A stretch of 64,000 nucleotides of DNA from Cellulomonas sp. Leaf395 (GCF_001424125.1 NZ_LMQI01000005.1:851495-915494); one strand, 5' to 3'. Positions 8,497 through 17,169 are shown, counted from the stretch's first letter. Made by a program: numbers and translations. The notes: generated by a model from the sequence alone, not told the origin.

Positions 8497-9012
8497 GTGG
8501 CCATCACGATCTCCCCCGACGAGCCCACCGCACCCGACGTGCTGACCCTGCTCGGCGAGCACCTCACCGACATGTACGCGACGTCGCCCGCCGAGTCGGT
8601 GCATGCGCTCGACCCCTCCGCGCTCGCGGCACCGGGCATCAGGTTCTGGACCGCCCGGGACAGCAGCGGCGCGCTGCTCGGGTGCGCGGCGCTCAAGGAG
8701 CTCGGACCGACGGACAGCGAGCTGACGTCGATGCGGACCACGACCGCGGCCCGCGGGCAGGGTGTGGGCGCCGCGGTGCTGGCGCACGTGCTCGCCGCCG
8801 CGGCAGGCCGGGGCGTCCGGACGGTGCACCTGGAGACCGGCACGCAGGACTACTTCGCGCCCGCCCGACGCCTGTACGAGCGCGCCGGGTTCGTCCCGTG
8901 CCCGCCCTTCGCCGACTACGTCCTCGACCCCCACAGCGTCTTCTACCGGCTGTCGCTCACCGCGCCAGACGTGCCCGCCACCGGTCCCACGGCGGCGCGA
9001 CCCGCCAGTTGA
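8497..9012 (+). CDS. GNAT family N-acetyltransferase (YsnE-like)
   Basis: A 171-residue acetyltransferase with the acetyl-CoA loop RGQGVGAAVL (residues 86-95). The stretch LGCAALKELGPTDSELTSMRT resembles the YsnE/PhnO-type group. Its substrate is unknown. The start is GTG at 8497, preceded by AAGAAT and then exactly six bases, so the transcript is probably leaderless. The gene faces away from the sulfur operon and its last 56 bases overlap the 3-prime end of the glycosyltransferase gene on the other strand. Confidence 0.88.
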   Translation: MAITISPDEPTAPDVLTLLGEHLTDMYATSPAESVHALDPSALAAPGIRFWTARDSSGALLGCAALKELGPTDSELTSMRTTTAARGQGVGAAVLAHVLAAAAGRGVRTVHLETGTQDYFAPARRLYERAGFVPCPPFADYVLDPHSVFYRLSLTAPDVPATGPTAARPAS

Positions 9013-9688
9013 GGCGCAGGGTGCGGCACGCCCGGTCGAACCGGCGCACCCGCTGCGCGTGCCCACGCAGGGACCGGGCGGACACCCCCACCCGCAGCAT
9101 CGGGTCGAACCGGATCCGCCGCCCGGGTCCGAGGGCGAACGCGAGGTCGAGGTCGTCGTGCACCTCCGAGTCGTCGCGGCTCACGCGTGAGCGGACGGCG
9201 AGCCACGCCTGCCGGCGCACCGCCATCGACGACCCCCACAACGCGGTGTGGCCGAGGGCGAGGTGCGCCAGGACGTAGTACGCACCGAGGTAGGCCCCCG
9301 AGACGCCTGCCCGCAGCACCACCGGGAGGTCGAAGAACTGCCCCGAGCCCGTCACGGCGTCGAGCCCCGGGTCCGCGGTCATCGACGCGACGATCCGCTC
9401 GACCCACCGCTCGTCCGGTCGGGAGTCGGCGTCGAGCCGCGCGATGACGTCGCCGCGAGCGCTGTCGTACCCGGTCGCTGCCGCCGAGGGGATGCCGATC
9501 CGCGCCTCCTCGACCACGCGCGCGCCCCATGCTGCGGCGACCGCCGCGGTGCCGTCCGTGGAGCCGTTGTCGACGATGAGCACCTCCCACGGCGGAACCG
9601 TCTGCCGGCGGAGCCGCTCGAGGCATGCTGCCAGCGCGATCGCGTCGTCGCGGACGGGGATGACGACCGAGACGGTGAGTCCTGGCAT
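8957..9688 (-). CDS. Family 2 glycosyltransferase
   Basis: A 243-residue GT-A fold enzyme. It opens with TVSVVIPVRDDAIALAACLE, followed by VLIVDNGSTDGT and the metal-binding acidic motif ARLDADSRPD; an EVHDDLDLAFALG stretch supplies a later conserved acidic region. No membrane segments are evident beyond a hydrophobic stretch near residues 140-165. It probably transfers a sugar from a nucleotide donor to a lipid or polymer. The ATG at 9688 lies 5 bp from the preceding gene; a GTG at 9697 overlapping that stop is equally possible. It is the last gene of the CDGSH/diiron-enzyme operon. Confidence 0.88.
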   Translation of the reverse strand: MPGLTVSVVIPVRDDAIALAACLERLRRQTVPPWEVLIVDNGSTDGTAAVAAAWGARVVEEARIGIPSAAATGYDSARGDVIARLDADSRPDERWVERIVASMTADPGLDAVTGSGQFFDLPVVLRAGVSGAYLGAYYVLAHLALGHTALWGSSMAVRRQAWLAVRSRVSRDDSEVHDDLDLAFALGPGRRIRFDPMLRVGVSARSLRGHAQRVRRFDRACRTLRLNWRVAPPWDRWRARLAR

Positions 9689-9693
9689 GTTGC

Positions 9694-10233
9694 TCACGGG
9701 CGCCGGCCCACGACGACCGCGGCCACAGCGCTGCCGGTCAGCCCTGCGGCCAGGTCGCCCATCGTGTCGGCGTACCCCACCTGGATACGTCGGTCGAACC
9801 AGGCGTTGCCGGCCCACTCCCCCACCTCCCACAGCACCGCGAGCACCGCACCGAGGCCGAGGACCAGCAGGGCGAGCTCCCCGTGCGACCGCCCTGCGTC
9901 GATGACGCCCCAGGCCTGCAGCGCCCGCACGCTCATCACCGCGACCAGGCCCGTCGTCACCGCGTGCACCACGACGTCGAGCCAGCTCACGGCCACGTAC
10001 CAGTCGAGCTGCGCGGCCCAGGCGGCGAACAGGATGGTGCTGCAGTACGCGACGTCCAGGACCGCCGGCGCGCGGATCGCCCGCGGCGCCATCGTGCCGC
10101 CGAGCACGAGCAGGAAGAGGGCAGTCGCGACGAGACCGGAGCGCCAGGTGCCGACGGCGACGCTGACGAGCGCGAGCGCACGGACGACGTCGCCGGGCAC
10201 GAGCCGCGCTACCGGACCGGTCATCTCGCTCAT
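9694..10233 (-). CDS. Integral membrane protein, YjdF/DUF2238-like
   Basis: A 179-residue membrane protein with about five hydrophobic segments. The C-terminal half carries AVLWEVGEWAGNAWF and GYADTMGDLAAGLTGS, a combination typical of the DUF2238 (YjdF) group, whose function is unknown. The start ATG at 10233 overlaps the stop of the CDGSH gene (ATGA), so the two are probably translated together. It sits between an iron-sulfur protein and a glycosyltransferase. Confidence 0.75.
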   Translation of the reverse strand: MSEMTGPVARLVPGDVVRALALVSVAVGTWRSGLVATALFLLVLGGTMAPRAIRAPAVLDVAYCSTILFAAWAAQLDWYVAVSWLDVVVHAVTTGLVAVMSVRALQAWGVIDAGRSHGELALLVLGLGAVLAVLWEVGEWAGNAWFDRRIQVGYADTMGDLAAGLTGSAVAAVVVGRRP

Positions 10234-10439
10234 GAGGGGGTGACGAAGCCGATCGCCTTGTGGCTCCCGTCGCAGAACGGAGCGATCGCCGAGGACCCGC
10301 ACCGGCACAGCGCGACGGTCCGCCGACGCTTCTCGATCGGCCGTCCGTCCCCGTCCACCAGCTCCACGTCGCCACGGACGAGGAGCGGACCGTTCGGGCA
10401 CGCCTCGATCGTGGCCGGCTGGGGTGCGCGGCCGGTCAT
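10230..10439 (-). CDS. CDGSH iron-sulfur domain protein
   Basis: A 69-residue protein consisting of one CDGSH domain. The ligands of the [2Fe-2S] cluster are visible: Cys45, Cys47, Cys56 and His60 in LCRCGSSAIAPFCDGSH. Such 3-Cys/1-His clusters are redox-active and transferable; soluble bacterial versions are poorly characterised. It is ATGA-coupled on both sides, to the heme-oxygenase-like enzyme before it and the membrane protein after it. A role as electron donor to the neighbouring diiron enzyme is plausible but is inference. Confidence 0.92.
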   Translation of the reverse strand: MTGRAPQPATIEACPNGPLLVRGDVELVDGDGRPIEKRRRTVALCRCGSSAIAPFCDGSHKAIGFVTPS

Positions 10440-11452
10440 GCCGCACGCAGCGACGACGTGCCCGCCGACCAGGCGTCGAGCAGGTGCCGGCCGACCAGCT
10501 CGTCGAGGTACAGGCAGGCCGCGGCGCCGAAGAGGATGTCGCCGACGAGCTCGGGCTCCTCCTCCGCGAGCCGTCCCGCCAGGTCCCGCCCGGCGATCTG
10601 CTCGTGCACGGCGTCGGCCTCGACGTGCTCGTCGAAGTAGTCGGTGGTCCCCTCATCGTGGCCCAGCCGTCGGAACCCGTCCCCGTAGAGCCGGTTCGGC
10701 AGGGACGACGTCATCTCGAACGCCGCGAGGTGACCGGCGATCGCGCCCCGCCACCGACGGTGCAGCCCGAACAGCGACATGAGGTTGAGCGCGGCGATCG
10801 TGACGGCGGGCAGCCGGTCCACGTAGTACCCGTACTCGTCGACCAGCCCCGCTCCGCGCATCGTCCGGGCGAACAGCGCGCTGTGCATGCGCTCCGGCCG
10901 CCCCCCGCCGTACTCGTCGGCCTGCACCTCGACCAGTGCGGCCTTGGGCACCCCGGACAGCCGCGGGATCGCCCACGTGTGGGGGTCGGCCTCCATGAGC
11001 GTGTAGAGCGACCGGTGGATCAGGAACTCCTCGGCCTGCGTCGCGTCGGCCGACCTGCTGACGTAGCGGGCGACGCTCGGGCCTGGGCCGGGAGCGGTCA
11101 TCGCGAAGAGTGCGGACGCGACGGCCTCCCGCGCCGCGGCGGTGCCCCCGGGGACGGCGACCCTGTCGCGCAGCGAAGCCTCGAAGGCGTCCTCCAGGAC
11201 GCGGCGCAGGCGCAGGACGTCCGGGTCCCACTCCCACGCGTCGTCCACGCCCTCGAAGCCGCGGTAGTGCAGCGCGTAGAGCGTCCACAACGTCAGCTGG
11301 AGGTCGTCGTCCGTGAGCGGGTCGGCGGTCGCCGCCGCGTCACGCCAGCGGGTGAGCACCACGTCGTCGACGATGCCCGTGTCTCGTGGCGGGTGCACCA
11401 GCAGATCGGTCAGGGACGCCCCGAGGGGTCCCCGGGGTGCGGGCAGCTTCAT
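10436..11452 (-). CDS. Iron-containing redox enzyme, heme-oxygenase-like diiron family
   Basis: A 338-residue all-helical protein resembling the heme-oxygenase-like diiron oxidase group (UndA, CADD, SznF relatives). Candidate metal ligands are visible in the right order: EEFLIHRSLY, VEVQADEYGGG, AFEMTSS and finally HVEADAVHEQ, which fits H-x3-D-x2-H. Known members oxidise fatty acids, amino acids or N-hydroxyguanidines with oxygen. The start ATG at 11452 has AGGACGG upstream. The stop overlaps the CDGSH gene start. Substrate unknown; a desaturase gene 149 bp upstream on the same strand hints at a lipid. Confidence 0.78.
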   Translation of the reverse strand: MKLPAPRGPLGASLTDLLVHPPRDTGIVDDVVLTRWRDAAATADPLTDDDLQLTLWTLYALHYRGFEGVDDAWEWDPDVLRLRRVLEDAFEASLRDRVAVPGGTAAAREAVASALFAMTAPGPGPSVARYVSRSADATQAEEFLIHRSLYTLMEADPHTWAIPRLSGVPKAALVEVQADEYGGGRPERMHSALFARTMRGAGLVDEYGYYVDRLPAVTIAALNLMSLFGLHRRWRGAIAGHLAAFEMTSSLPNRLYGDGFRRLGHDEGTTDYFDEHVEADAVHEQIAGRDLAGRLAEEEPELVGDILFGAAACLYLDELVGRHLLDAWSAGTSSLRAA

Positions 11453-11601
11453 GGTCGAGATCCGTCCTGGTGCGTGCACCCGCCCGGTTCTGGAGCAAGC
11501 CTCGCGTTCACCGTCGCACGTGTCGCGCCGTCCGCAACCGGAGCGGAGGCCGCGCACACCGACGGAACGCCCCTGAGGCCCGGGCGACCGCTCGTCAGGG
11601 C

Positions 11602-12672
11602 TCAGACAGCGGCGCGTGCGGCCACCAGCGGGCACTGGAACGGGTCGCGCGCCGCCAGACCGACCCGGTTGAGGTAGCGGACGACGATCCCGTACGACTG
11701 CGTGAGGGTGGCCTCCGTGTAGGCGACGTCGTGCGTCAGGCAGAACTGCCGCACGAGGGGCTGGACGGCCCGCAGCGCAGGACTGGGCATGCTCGGGAAG
11801 AGATGGTGCTCGATCTGGAGGTTGAGCCCTCCCATGAACAAATCGACCAGCCGTCCCCCGCTGATGTTGCGGCTGAGCAGCACCTGCCGGTGCAGGAAGC
11901 CGAGCTTCAGCGACGCAGGGACGATCGGCATGCCCTTGTGGTTCGGCGCGAAGGTGGCGCCCATGTAGAGACCGAACAGACCCAGCTGGACGCCGAGGAA
12001 CGCGAACGCCATCCCGACCGGGAGGAACCAGAACACGACGCCGAGGTAGCCGCCGATGCGGAGCGCGAGGAAGCTGACCTCCACGGCACGCCGCTTCACC
12101 GGCGCCCGGCCCAGGACCGTCCGGACCCCGGCCGCGTGCAGGTTCAGTCCTTCGAGCAGAAGCAGCGGGAAGAAGAACCAGCCCTGACGCTGCGCGAACC
12201 ACCCGGCCAGACCCGTCCGGGGGCGCTCCAGGTCGGCGGTGGTGAAGACGAGCGGGCCGCTCGCGATGTCGCCGTCCGCGCCGACCGTGTTCGGCTTGGC
12301 GTGGTGACGGCTGTGCTTGCGGTTCCACCAGCCGTAGCTCATGCCCGCGTACAGGTTGGCGAGCACCAGGCTCGCCCAGTCGTTCCAGCGCCCGGAGCGG
12401 AAGATCTGGCGGTGCGCGGCATCGTGCCCGAGGAACATGACCTGACCCAACGCGACAGCCAGTGCCGCGGCGACCAGCAGCTGCCACCAGGACTCGCCGA
12501 CGAGCAGGAACAGCGCGGCGAGCCCGACGAGGACCGCGGTGAGCACCACGAACCGGGTCCAGTAGTGGCCGTACCGGCGTCGGAGCAGCCCGCTGCCCTG
12601 CACGGTGTGCATCAGCTCGGTGAAGTCGCTGCCGGACTGGCGTGCGGTCTCCGCCGCGGTGGGGATGGTCAT
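11602..12672 (-). CDS. Membrane fatty acid desaturase (acyl-CoA/acyl-lipid type)
   Basis: A 356-residue membrane desaturase with all three histidine boxes: HDAAH (residues 83-87), HSRHH (120-124) and QIEHH near residue 282. The Gln in the last box is typical of front-end or linoleoyl-CoA-like desaturases, although no fused cytochrome b5 domain is present. About four hydrophobic segments bracket the boxes. It should introduce a double bond into membrane fatty acids using oxygen and an external electron donor. The ATG at 12672 has AGGAG upstream. It is on the same strand as the diiron-enzyme operon. Confidence 0.9.
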   Translation of the reverse strand: MTIPTAAETARQSGSDFTELMHTVQGSGLLRRRYGHYWTRFVVLTAVLVGLAALFLLVGESWWQLLVAAALAVALGQVMFLGHDAAHRQIFRSGRWNDWASLVLANLYAGMSYGWWNRKHSRHHAKPNTVGADGDIASGPLVFTTADLERPRTGLAGWFAQRQGWFFFPLLLLEGLNLHAAGVRTVLGRAPVKRRAVEVSFLALRIGGYLGVVFWFLPVGMAFAFLGVQLGLFGLYMGATFAPNHKGMPIVPASLKLGFLHRQVLLSRNISGGRLVDLFMGGLNLQIEHHLFPSMPSPALRAVQPLVRQFCLTHDVAYTEATLTQSYGIVVRYLNRVGLAARDPFQCPLVAARAAV

Positions 12673-12843
12673 CGGGACTCCTGGGGCTGCGTCTGCTGCG
12701 TCTGCGACGTTGGTCGTCTACGACGCACCGCGGCCCGGTCCTGACCTCTTTCCACGGTAGCCCTCCCCCGCGGGACCGCAACCGGGCGTACGCTCGCAGT
12801 CAGGTCTGGAGGCGGCCGCCCATCGACGCGCTGGAGCGTCAAG

Positions 12844-13146
12844 ATGCCGAACTTCCTCGTCGTCACGGATCCACCCGACACCGCCCACATCTCGGCCGAG
12901 GGTGAGCTCTGGGCGCCCCATCTGGCCGACCTGCGTACTCGCCTGCTCGCCCTGGTCGCGCACGGCTGCCACGAGATCGACATCGACCTGTCGCAGGCCC
13001 GCCCCGGGTTCCTGGCGAGCGAGCTCCTGACCGAGGTCGTCGCGCTCGCCCCGAGCACCTGCACCGTGACCGTCGTCGGGTGGCGAGCGGCCGAGGACGT
13101 CGGGGCACCCGCCGCGGCGGCGTCCGAGCCGGCACACGTGCGATGA
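12844..13146 (+). CDS. Small STAS-like protein
   Basis: A 100-residue protein. The pattern AHISAEGELWAPHLADLRTRL, then HEIDIDLSQARPGF and an alpha/beta alternation resemble the STAS fold of anti-anti-sigma factors, but the usual phosphorylatable D-S/T-x-G turn is replaced by SQARPGF, so assignment is tentative. A GGAG site precedes the ATG. Its stop overlaps the start of the next GAF-domain gene (ATGA), indicating a two-gene or three-gene regulatory operon. Confidence 0.5.
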   Translation: MPNFLVVTDPPDTAHISAEGELWAPHLADLRTRLLALVAHGCHEIDIDLSQARPGFLASELLTEVVALAPSTCTVTVVGWRAAEDVGAPAAAASEPAHVR

Positions 13147-13817
13147 AGCTGCTCCCGGAGACCTACGTCGCGCTGCGCAGGCTCGGTGAGACGTCCGACC
13201 GCGACCTGGCCGCGTCGATGGCCGACGCGGCAGAACGCCTCCGGGCCGTCGTGCCGTCGTGCGTCGGGGTCAGCTACTCGCTCCTCGACGAGCACCTCAC
13301 GTTCACCGTGCTCGCCACGAGGCGGGAGACGGCCGCCCTCGAGACGGCGCGAGTGCCCGCCGCTCGCGGTGAGGCCCACCGCGCGGACGCCGCGGCGGAC
13401 GTGCTGGACGAGGTTCGCTGGCGTGAGCTGTCGACCGTGGCCGGCGAGCACGGGGTCCGCAGCACGCTGTCGATGCCGGTGATCACGCAGGGTTCGCTCG
13501 TCGGCACGGTCAGCGTCTACGCGGGTGAGCCGGCGGCCTTCGACGGTCTCGAGACGCTGGTCGCCGACATCGTCGGAGCGAGCGCACCGGACAGCACCGC
13601 GAACGCCGACCTCGGGTTCCGCTCGCTCGACGAGGCGTTCGCGAGCCCCGGACGCCTCGACGACCGACGGGCCATCGACCGCGCGACCGGTGCGATCGGC
13701 TCCTCCGAGGGCGTTCCCCTGCCCACGGCTCGCAGGATGCTCGGCGAGGGCGCCGAGCGGATCGGCATCTCCGATGCGGAAGCGGCCCGCGCCGTTCTAC
13801 GCTCGCAGGATCGATGA
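13143..13817 (+). CDS. GAF-domain protein with degenerate ANTAR-like tail
   Basis: A 224-residue protein. Residues about 20-145 look like a GAF sensor domain (SCVGVSYSLLDEHLTFTVLA, STLSMPVITQGSLVGTVSVY). The C-terminal 50 residues (RRAIDRATGAIG, then RRMLGEGAERIGISDAEAA) have the spacing of an ANTAR RNA-binding domain but lack several of its usual residues. It is coupled by ATGA to the STAS-like gene. It may be a partner of the intact GAF-ANTAR protein that follows. Confidence 0.6.
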   Translation: MKLLPETYVALRRLGETSDRDLAASMADAAERLRAVVPSCVGVSYSLLDEHLTFTVLATRRETAALETARVPAARGEAHRADAAADVLDEVRWRELSTVAGEHGVRSTLSMPVITQGSLVGTVSVYAGEPAAFDGLETLVADIVGASAPDSTANADLGFRSLDEAFASPGRLDDRRAIDRATGAIGSSEGVPLPTARRMLGEGAERIGISDAEAARAVLRSQDR

Positions 13818-13889
13818 CCCGGCCGCGCCGTCGGCGTGTGCACGCCGGCACCCGCGGCACCGGCCGGCCGCTGGACGACGGAGCACGCC

Positions 13890-14630
13890 ATGGACGACCC
13901 GCTCGACCGCGCCGCACTGCTCGACGAGCTGCAGGACCTGCTGCTCGCGACGCCCGCGCTGGAGGGGTTCGTCGAAGGCGTCGCCAGGGCGGCTGCGGAG
14001 CACATCGGCCCGGCTGCAGCGGCGACCGTCTCGATGCAGCGGCACGGTCGCCCGTACGCCGTCGCCGCGAGCGACCCCCTGTCGGCGGCGTGCGACGAGG
14101 TCGAGTACGCCGCGGACGACGGGCCGTGCCTCGACGCCCTCCGGCTCGGGAGGGTCGTGGCGTCCGCGGACCTCGCCGTCGACTCCCGCTGGCCGGCATG
14201 GCGCGACGCCGCGCTGAGCCGCGGCTTCCGCTCGGTCGCCGCCGTCCCGAGCCCTGTCCGTCCGGGGGTCGCCATCGCCCTGAACCTCTACGCCCGGGCG
14301 ACGGACGCCTGGGACGACCAGGTGCTGCCCGTCGCGCACCTGTACGCGGACCAGATCGCCCGGGCGATGCACCTCTACCTGCGCAGCACGGACCAGACCG
14401 AGCTCAACGCCGACCTGCGCGCCGCCATCGTGTCCCGCTCGGTGATCGACCAGGCGATCGGCGTGATCATGGCGCAGAACCGGTGCACCGAGGACCGGGC
14501 AATCGAGATCCTGCGCTCGGCGTCGCAGCACCGCAACGTCAAGCTCCGCGACCTCGCCGCCAGCCTGATCGAGTCCGTGACAGGGTCTGCGCCGAAGGGC
14601 TCCGACACGTTCCACGAGCGGACGTCCTGA
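13890..14630 (+). CDS. GAF and ANTAR domain transcription antitermination regulator
   Basis: A 246-residue regulator. The first two thirds form a GAF domain; the C-terminus is a clear ANTAR domain (VIDQAIGVIMAQNRCTEDRA, then EILRSASQHRNVKLRDLA). ANTAR proteins bind paired RNA hexaloop hairpins and prevent transcription termination. I chose the ATG at 13890 because ACGGAG lies before it; a start at 13836 would add residues lying in poorly conserved sequence. The signal and RNA targets are unknown. It follows the related GAF gene by 72 bp. Confidence 0.85.
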   Translation: MDDPLDRAALLDELQDLLLATPALEGFVEGVARAAAEHIGPAAAATVSMQRHGRPYAVAASDPLSAACDEVEYAADDGPCLDALRLGRVVASADLAVDSRWPAWRDAALSRGFRSVAAVPSPVRPGVAIALNLYARATDAWDDQVLPVAHLYADQIARAMHLYLRSTDQTELNADLRAAIVSRSVIDQAIGVIMAQNRCTEDRAIEILRSASQHRNVKLRDLAASLIESVTGSAPKGSDTFHERTS

Positions 14631-14961
14631 CCGCCCGACGAGCGGCGGCGGCTCGGGTGGCGAGGTCGGCGGAACGGGCTTAGCGTCCCTCGTGCTGGGC
14701 CGAGATCGTCGACCCGCGCACCGTCGCCCGGGACGGGACTCGTCGCCGGACATCGCAGTTCCGTGCGGAGCAGCAGCGCTCACGCACCACGACAGGCGGC
14801 ACCAGGACGCCCCAGGCTCCCAGGGCCTCCTGCGGACGATCGCGCGAAAGCAGCCTCGCGTCACGTCGGCCCCTCACCCGTGCGGCCCCGCGCGCCGCCC
14901 CGTGGCCCGGTGGACCCGCCACGCGACACCGACCCGACCGACCACACCCGGGAGAGACCGC
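14631..14961. other. Intergenic stretch, no gene recognised
   Basis: 331 bases between the ANTAR gene and the YihY gene. I see no hairpin with a T-tract. A TAGCGT hexamer (14681-14686) precedes a GTG at 14692 that is in frame with the YihY gene, so a leaderless 90-residue N-terminal extension is formally possible; its Arg/Pro-rich composition makes this unlikely. Confidence 0.5.
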
Positions 14962-16044
14962 ATGACCTCTCACGACACGGACAGCACCCGCAGCACCGAG
15001 AAGGCCGCCGCGCCCGACCCGGAGGACCCGCGCAAGCCGGACTCCCCCGACGACATGACGAAGCCGTCCTGGCGGTACGTGGTGCGCAAGACGCTGCGGG
15101 AGTTCAAAAAAGACCAGTGCACCGACCTCGCCGCCGCGCTGACGTACTACGCGGTCCTCGCGATCGCGCCTGCCCTGCTGGCCGTCATCTCGATCCTCGG
15201 CCTCGTGGGCGACCCGGAGAAGATGGTCGCCGACGTGCTGACGATCGCCTCGGACGTGGGCGTCTCCTCGGTCGACGAGACGTTGGAGCCGATCCTCGAG
15301 CAGCTGACTGCGGCGCCGGCCGCGGGCTTCGCGCTGGTCTTCGGCCTCGTCCTGGCCCTGTGGTCGGCCTCGGGGTACGTCGCGGCGTTCAGCCGGGGCA
15401 TGAACCGGATCTACGAGGTCGACGAGGGTCGCCCGATCTGGAAGCTGCGGCCGGTGCTGCTCGCGGTCACGGTGGTCCTCGTGCTGATCGCCGTCGTGAT
15501 CGTCACGGCCGTCGTGCTCTCCGGCGGTGTCGCCCGCGCGGTCGGCGACGCCGTCGGGCTCAATGACGTCACGGTGACCGTCTGGAGCATCGCGAAGTGG
15601 CCGGTGATCGTCGCCTTCGTGGTCGTCGCGATCGCGATCCTCTACTACGCCACACCGAACGTGCAGCAGCCGAAGTTCCGGTGGATCAGCCTCGGGGCTG
15701 TCGTCGCGCTCGTGGTCTGGGTTCTCGCGTCGGTCGGGTTCGGGTTCTACGTAGCGAACTTCGGCAGCTACGACGAGACCTACGGCTCGCTCGCAGGCGT
15801 GATCGTGTTCCTGCTCTGGCTGTGGATCACCAACCTGGCGCTGCTGTTCGGCGCCGAGCTCGACGCGGAGGTCGAGCGCGGTCGGCAGCTGCAGGGCGGC
15901 ATCAAGGCCGAGAAGACCATCCAGCTCCCGCCGCGGGACACGCGAGCGAGCGAGAAGAAGCAGGCCAAGCAGGAGGAGGACGAACGGCTCGGCCGCGCCC
16001 TGCGCCAGACGCGCGGGGCCGAGACGAAGGACGACGACGCCTGA
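14962..16044 (+). CDS. YihY/BrkB family inner membrane protein
   Basis: A 360-residue membrane protein with about six segments and hydrophilic charged tails. The family motif is visible as DLAAALTYYAVLAIAPALLA near residue 55, followed by the amphipathic region ending in WSASGYVAAFSRGMNRIYEV. YihY proteins were once annotated as ribonuclease BN, which is incorrect; their transport or envelope function is not settled. The chosen ATG at 14962 has GGGAGAG upstream. The last 40 residues are Lys/Glu/Arg-rich. The manganese catalase gene follows by 18 bp and may be co-transcribed. Confidence 0.9.
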   Translation: MTSHDTDSTRSTEKAAAPDPEDPRKPDSPDDMTKPSWRYVVRKTLREFKKDQCTDLAAALTYYAVLAIAPALLAVISILGLVGDPEKMVADVLTIASDVGVSSVDETLEPILEQLTAAPAAGFALVFGLVLALWSASGYVAAFSRGMNRIYEVDEGRPIWKLRPVLLAVTVVLVLIAVVIVTAVVLSGGVARAVGDAVGLNDVTVTVWSIAKWPVIVAFVVVAIAILYYATPNVQQPKFRWISLGAVVALVVWVLASVGFGFYVANFGSYDETYGSLAGVIVFLLWLWITNLALLFGAELDAEVERGRQLQGGIKAEKTIQLPPRDTRASEKKQAKQEEDERLGRALRQTRGAETKDDDA

Positions 16045-16062
16045 CACCCAAGGGGGACACCG

Positions 16063-17034
16063 ATGTACCTGCACGTGCAGCGACTCATCAACGAGATCGA
16101 GGCCGACGAGCCGGACCCGGCCGCCGCGAACGCCCTGCAGGAGGGGCTTGGCGGTCAGTTCGGCGAGATGCGCACGATGATGCAGTACCTGTTCCAGAGC
16201 ATCAACTTCCGCGGGCCGAAGGGGAAGCCGTACCGCGACCTGCTCCAGGGCATCGGCACCGAGGAGATCAGCCACGTCGAGCTCATCGGCACCACCATCG
16301 CTCGGCTGCTCGACGGCTCCCCGCGGTACAACGGCACGAAGTCGGACCCGTTGGACACGCCCGGTGCCGGCGGCGCGACCCCGCTGGAGTCCGCGCTGGA
16401 CCAGGGCAACATCCACCACTACCTGGTGGCCGCCCAGGGCGCGCTGCCCGTCGACGCCGCGGGCAACCCGTGGTCCGGCTCGTACGTCTACAACTCGGGC
16501 AACCTCGTGCTCGACCTGCTCTACAACCTCATGCTCGAGTCCACGGGCCGGCTGCAGAAGTGCCGGATCTACGAGATGACCGCGAACAAGACCGCCCGGT
16601 CGACGATCGCCTATCTGATCGTGCGCGACCAGGCCCACGAGAACGCGTACGCCAAGGCGCTGGAGACGCTCGGCGTGAACTGGGCCTCGGTGCTGCCGAT
16701 CCCCAAGACGAACGCGGAGAAGTTTCCGGAGGTCAAGAAGCTGCTGGACCTGGGGCTCCAGAGCAAGCAGTACAGCTTCGACCTGACGGCGGCCTCGGAG
16801 GCCGGAAAGATCTTCCAGGGGATGTCACCCTCGAAGGACGGGACGGAGCTCGACGCGACGGAGCAGGCACCCGCGGGCGTGCCGTCGACCATCGCCGACG
16901 AGAGGTTCGAGGAGTTCTCCCCCGGACTCGACACCGACCTGCTGGCGCTGATCCAGGCCACCGCCGATCTGGAGATGGCGGAGCTCCAGCCGCCGCTGTA
17001 CGGGCCGGTCCCGCCGCAGAAGCCAGCGACGTAG
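16063..17034 (+). CDS. Manganese catalase family protein
   Basis: A 323-residue ferritin-like protein that should dismutate hydrogen peroxide with a dimanganese centre. The helices bearing metal ligands are visible: GEMRTMMQYLFQ (around residue 35), GTEEISHVELIG (around 66) and later NLMLESTGRLQK and DQAHENAYAKAL, which provide the Glu and His ligands. Length and order fit the family. A GGGGGA ribosome site precedes the ATG. It follows the YihY gene closely and is followed by a strong hairpin. Confidence 0.92.
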   Translation: MYLHVQRLINEIEADEPDPAAANALQEGLGGQFGEMRTMMQYLFQSINFRGPKGKPYRDLLQGIGTEEISHVELIGTTIARLLDGSPRYNGTKSDPLDTPGAGGATPLESALDQGNIHHYLVAAQGALPVDAAGNPWSGSYVYNSGNLVLDLLYNLMLESTGRLQKCRIYEMTANKTARSTIAYLIVRDQAHENAYAKALETLGVNWASVLPIPKTNAEKFPEVKKLLDLGLQSKQYSFDLTAASEAGKIFQGMSPSKDGTELDATEQAPAGVPSTIADERFEEFSPGLDTDLLALIQATADLEMAELQPPLYGPVPPQKPAT

Positions 17035-17040
17035 CACCGC

Positions 17041-17081
17041 GACGGCCGCGGCCGGGGCCTGGAGCCTCGGCCGCGGCCGTC
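17041..17081 (+). terminator. Strong GC hairpin after manganese catalase
   Basis: A 14-bp perfect stem, GACGGCCGCGGCCG (17041-17054) with its complement (17068-17081), starts 6 bases after the catalase stop codon. The 13-base loop can itself pair GGC with GCC. No T-tract follows, which is common for actinobacterial terminators. Confidence 0.75.
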
Positions 17082-17169
17082 ACGCTGATAAGTCTCGTAT
17101 TCCGACCCGCGGTGTCCACAATAAGAGACGGTTCTGTCGCTGACGCCTCCGGACGGCCATCCTCGTCTC

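Noticed and set aside
14692-14961. Leaderless 90-residue extension of the YihY protein
   Set aside because: A TAGCGT hexamer precedes the GTG, but spacing is five bases and the added sequence is Arg/Pro-rich; the ATG at 14962 has a real ribosome site.
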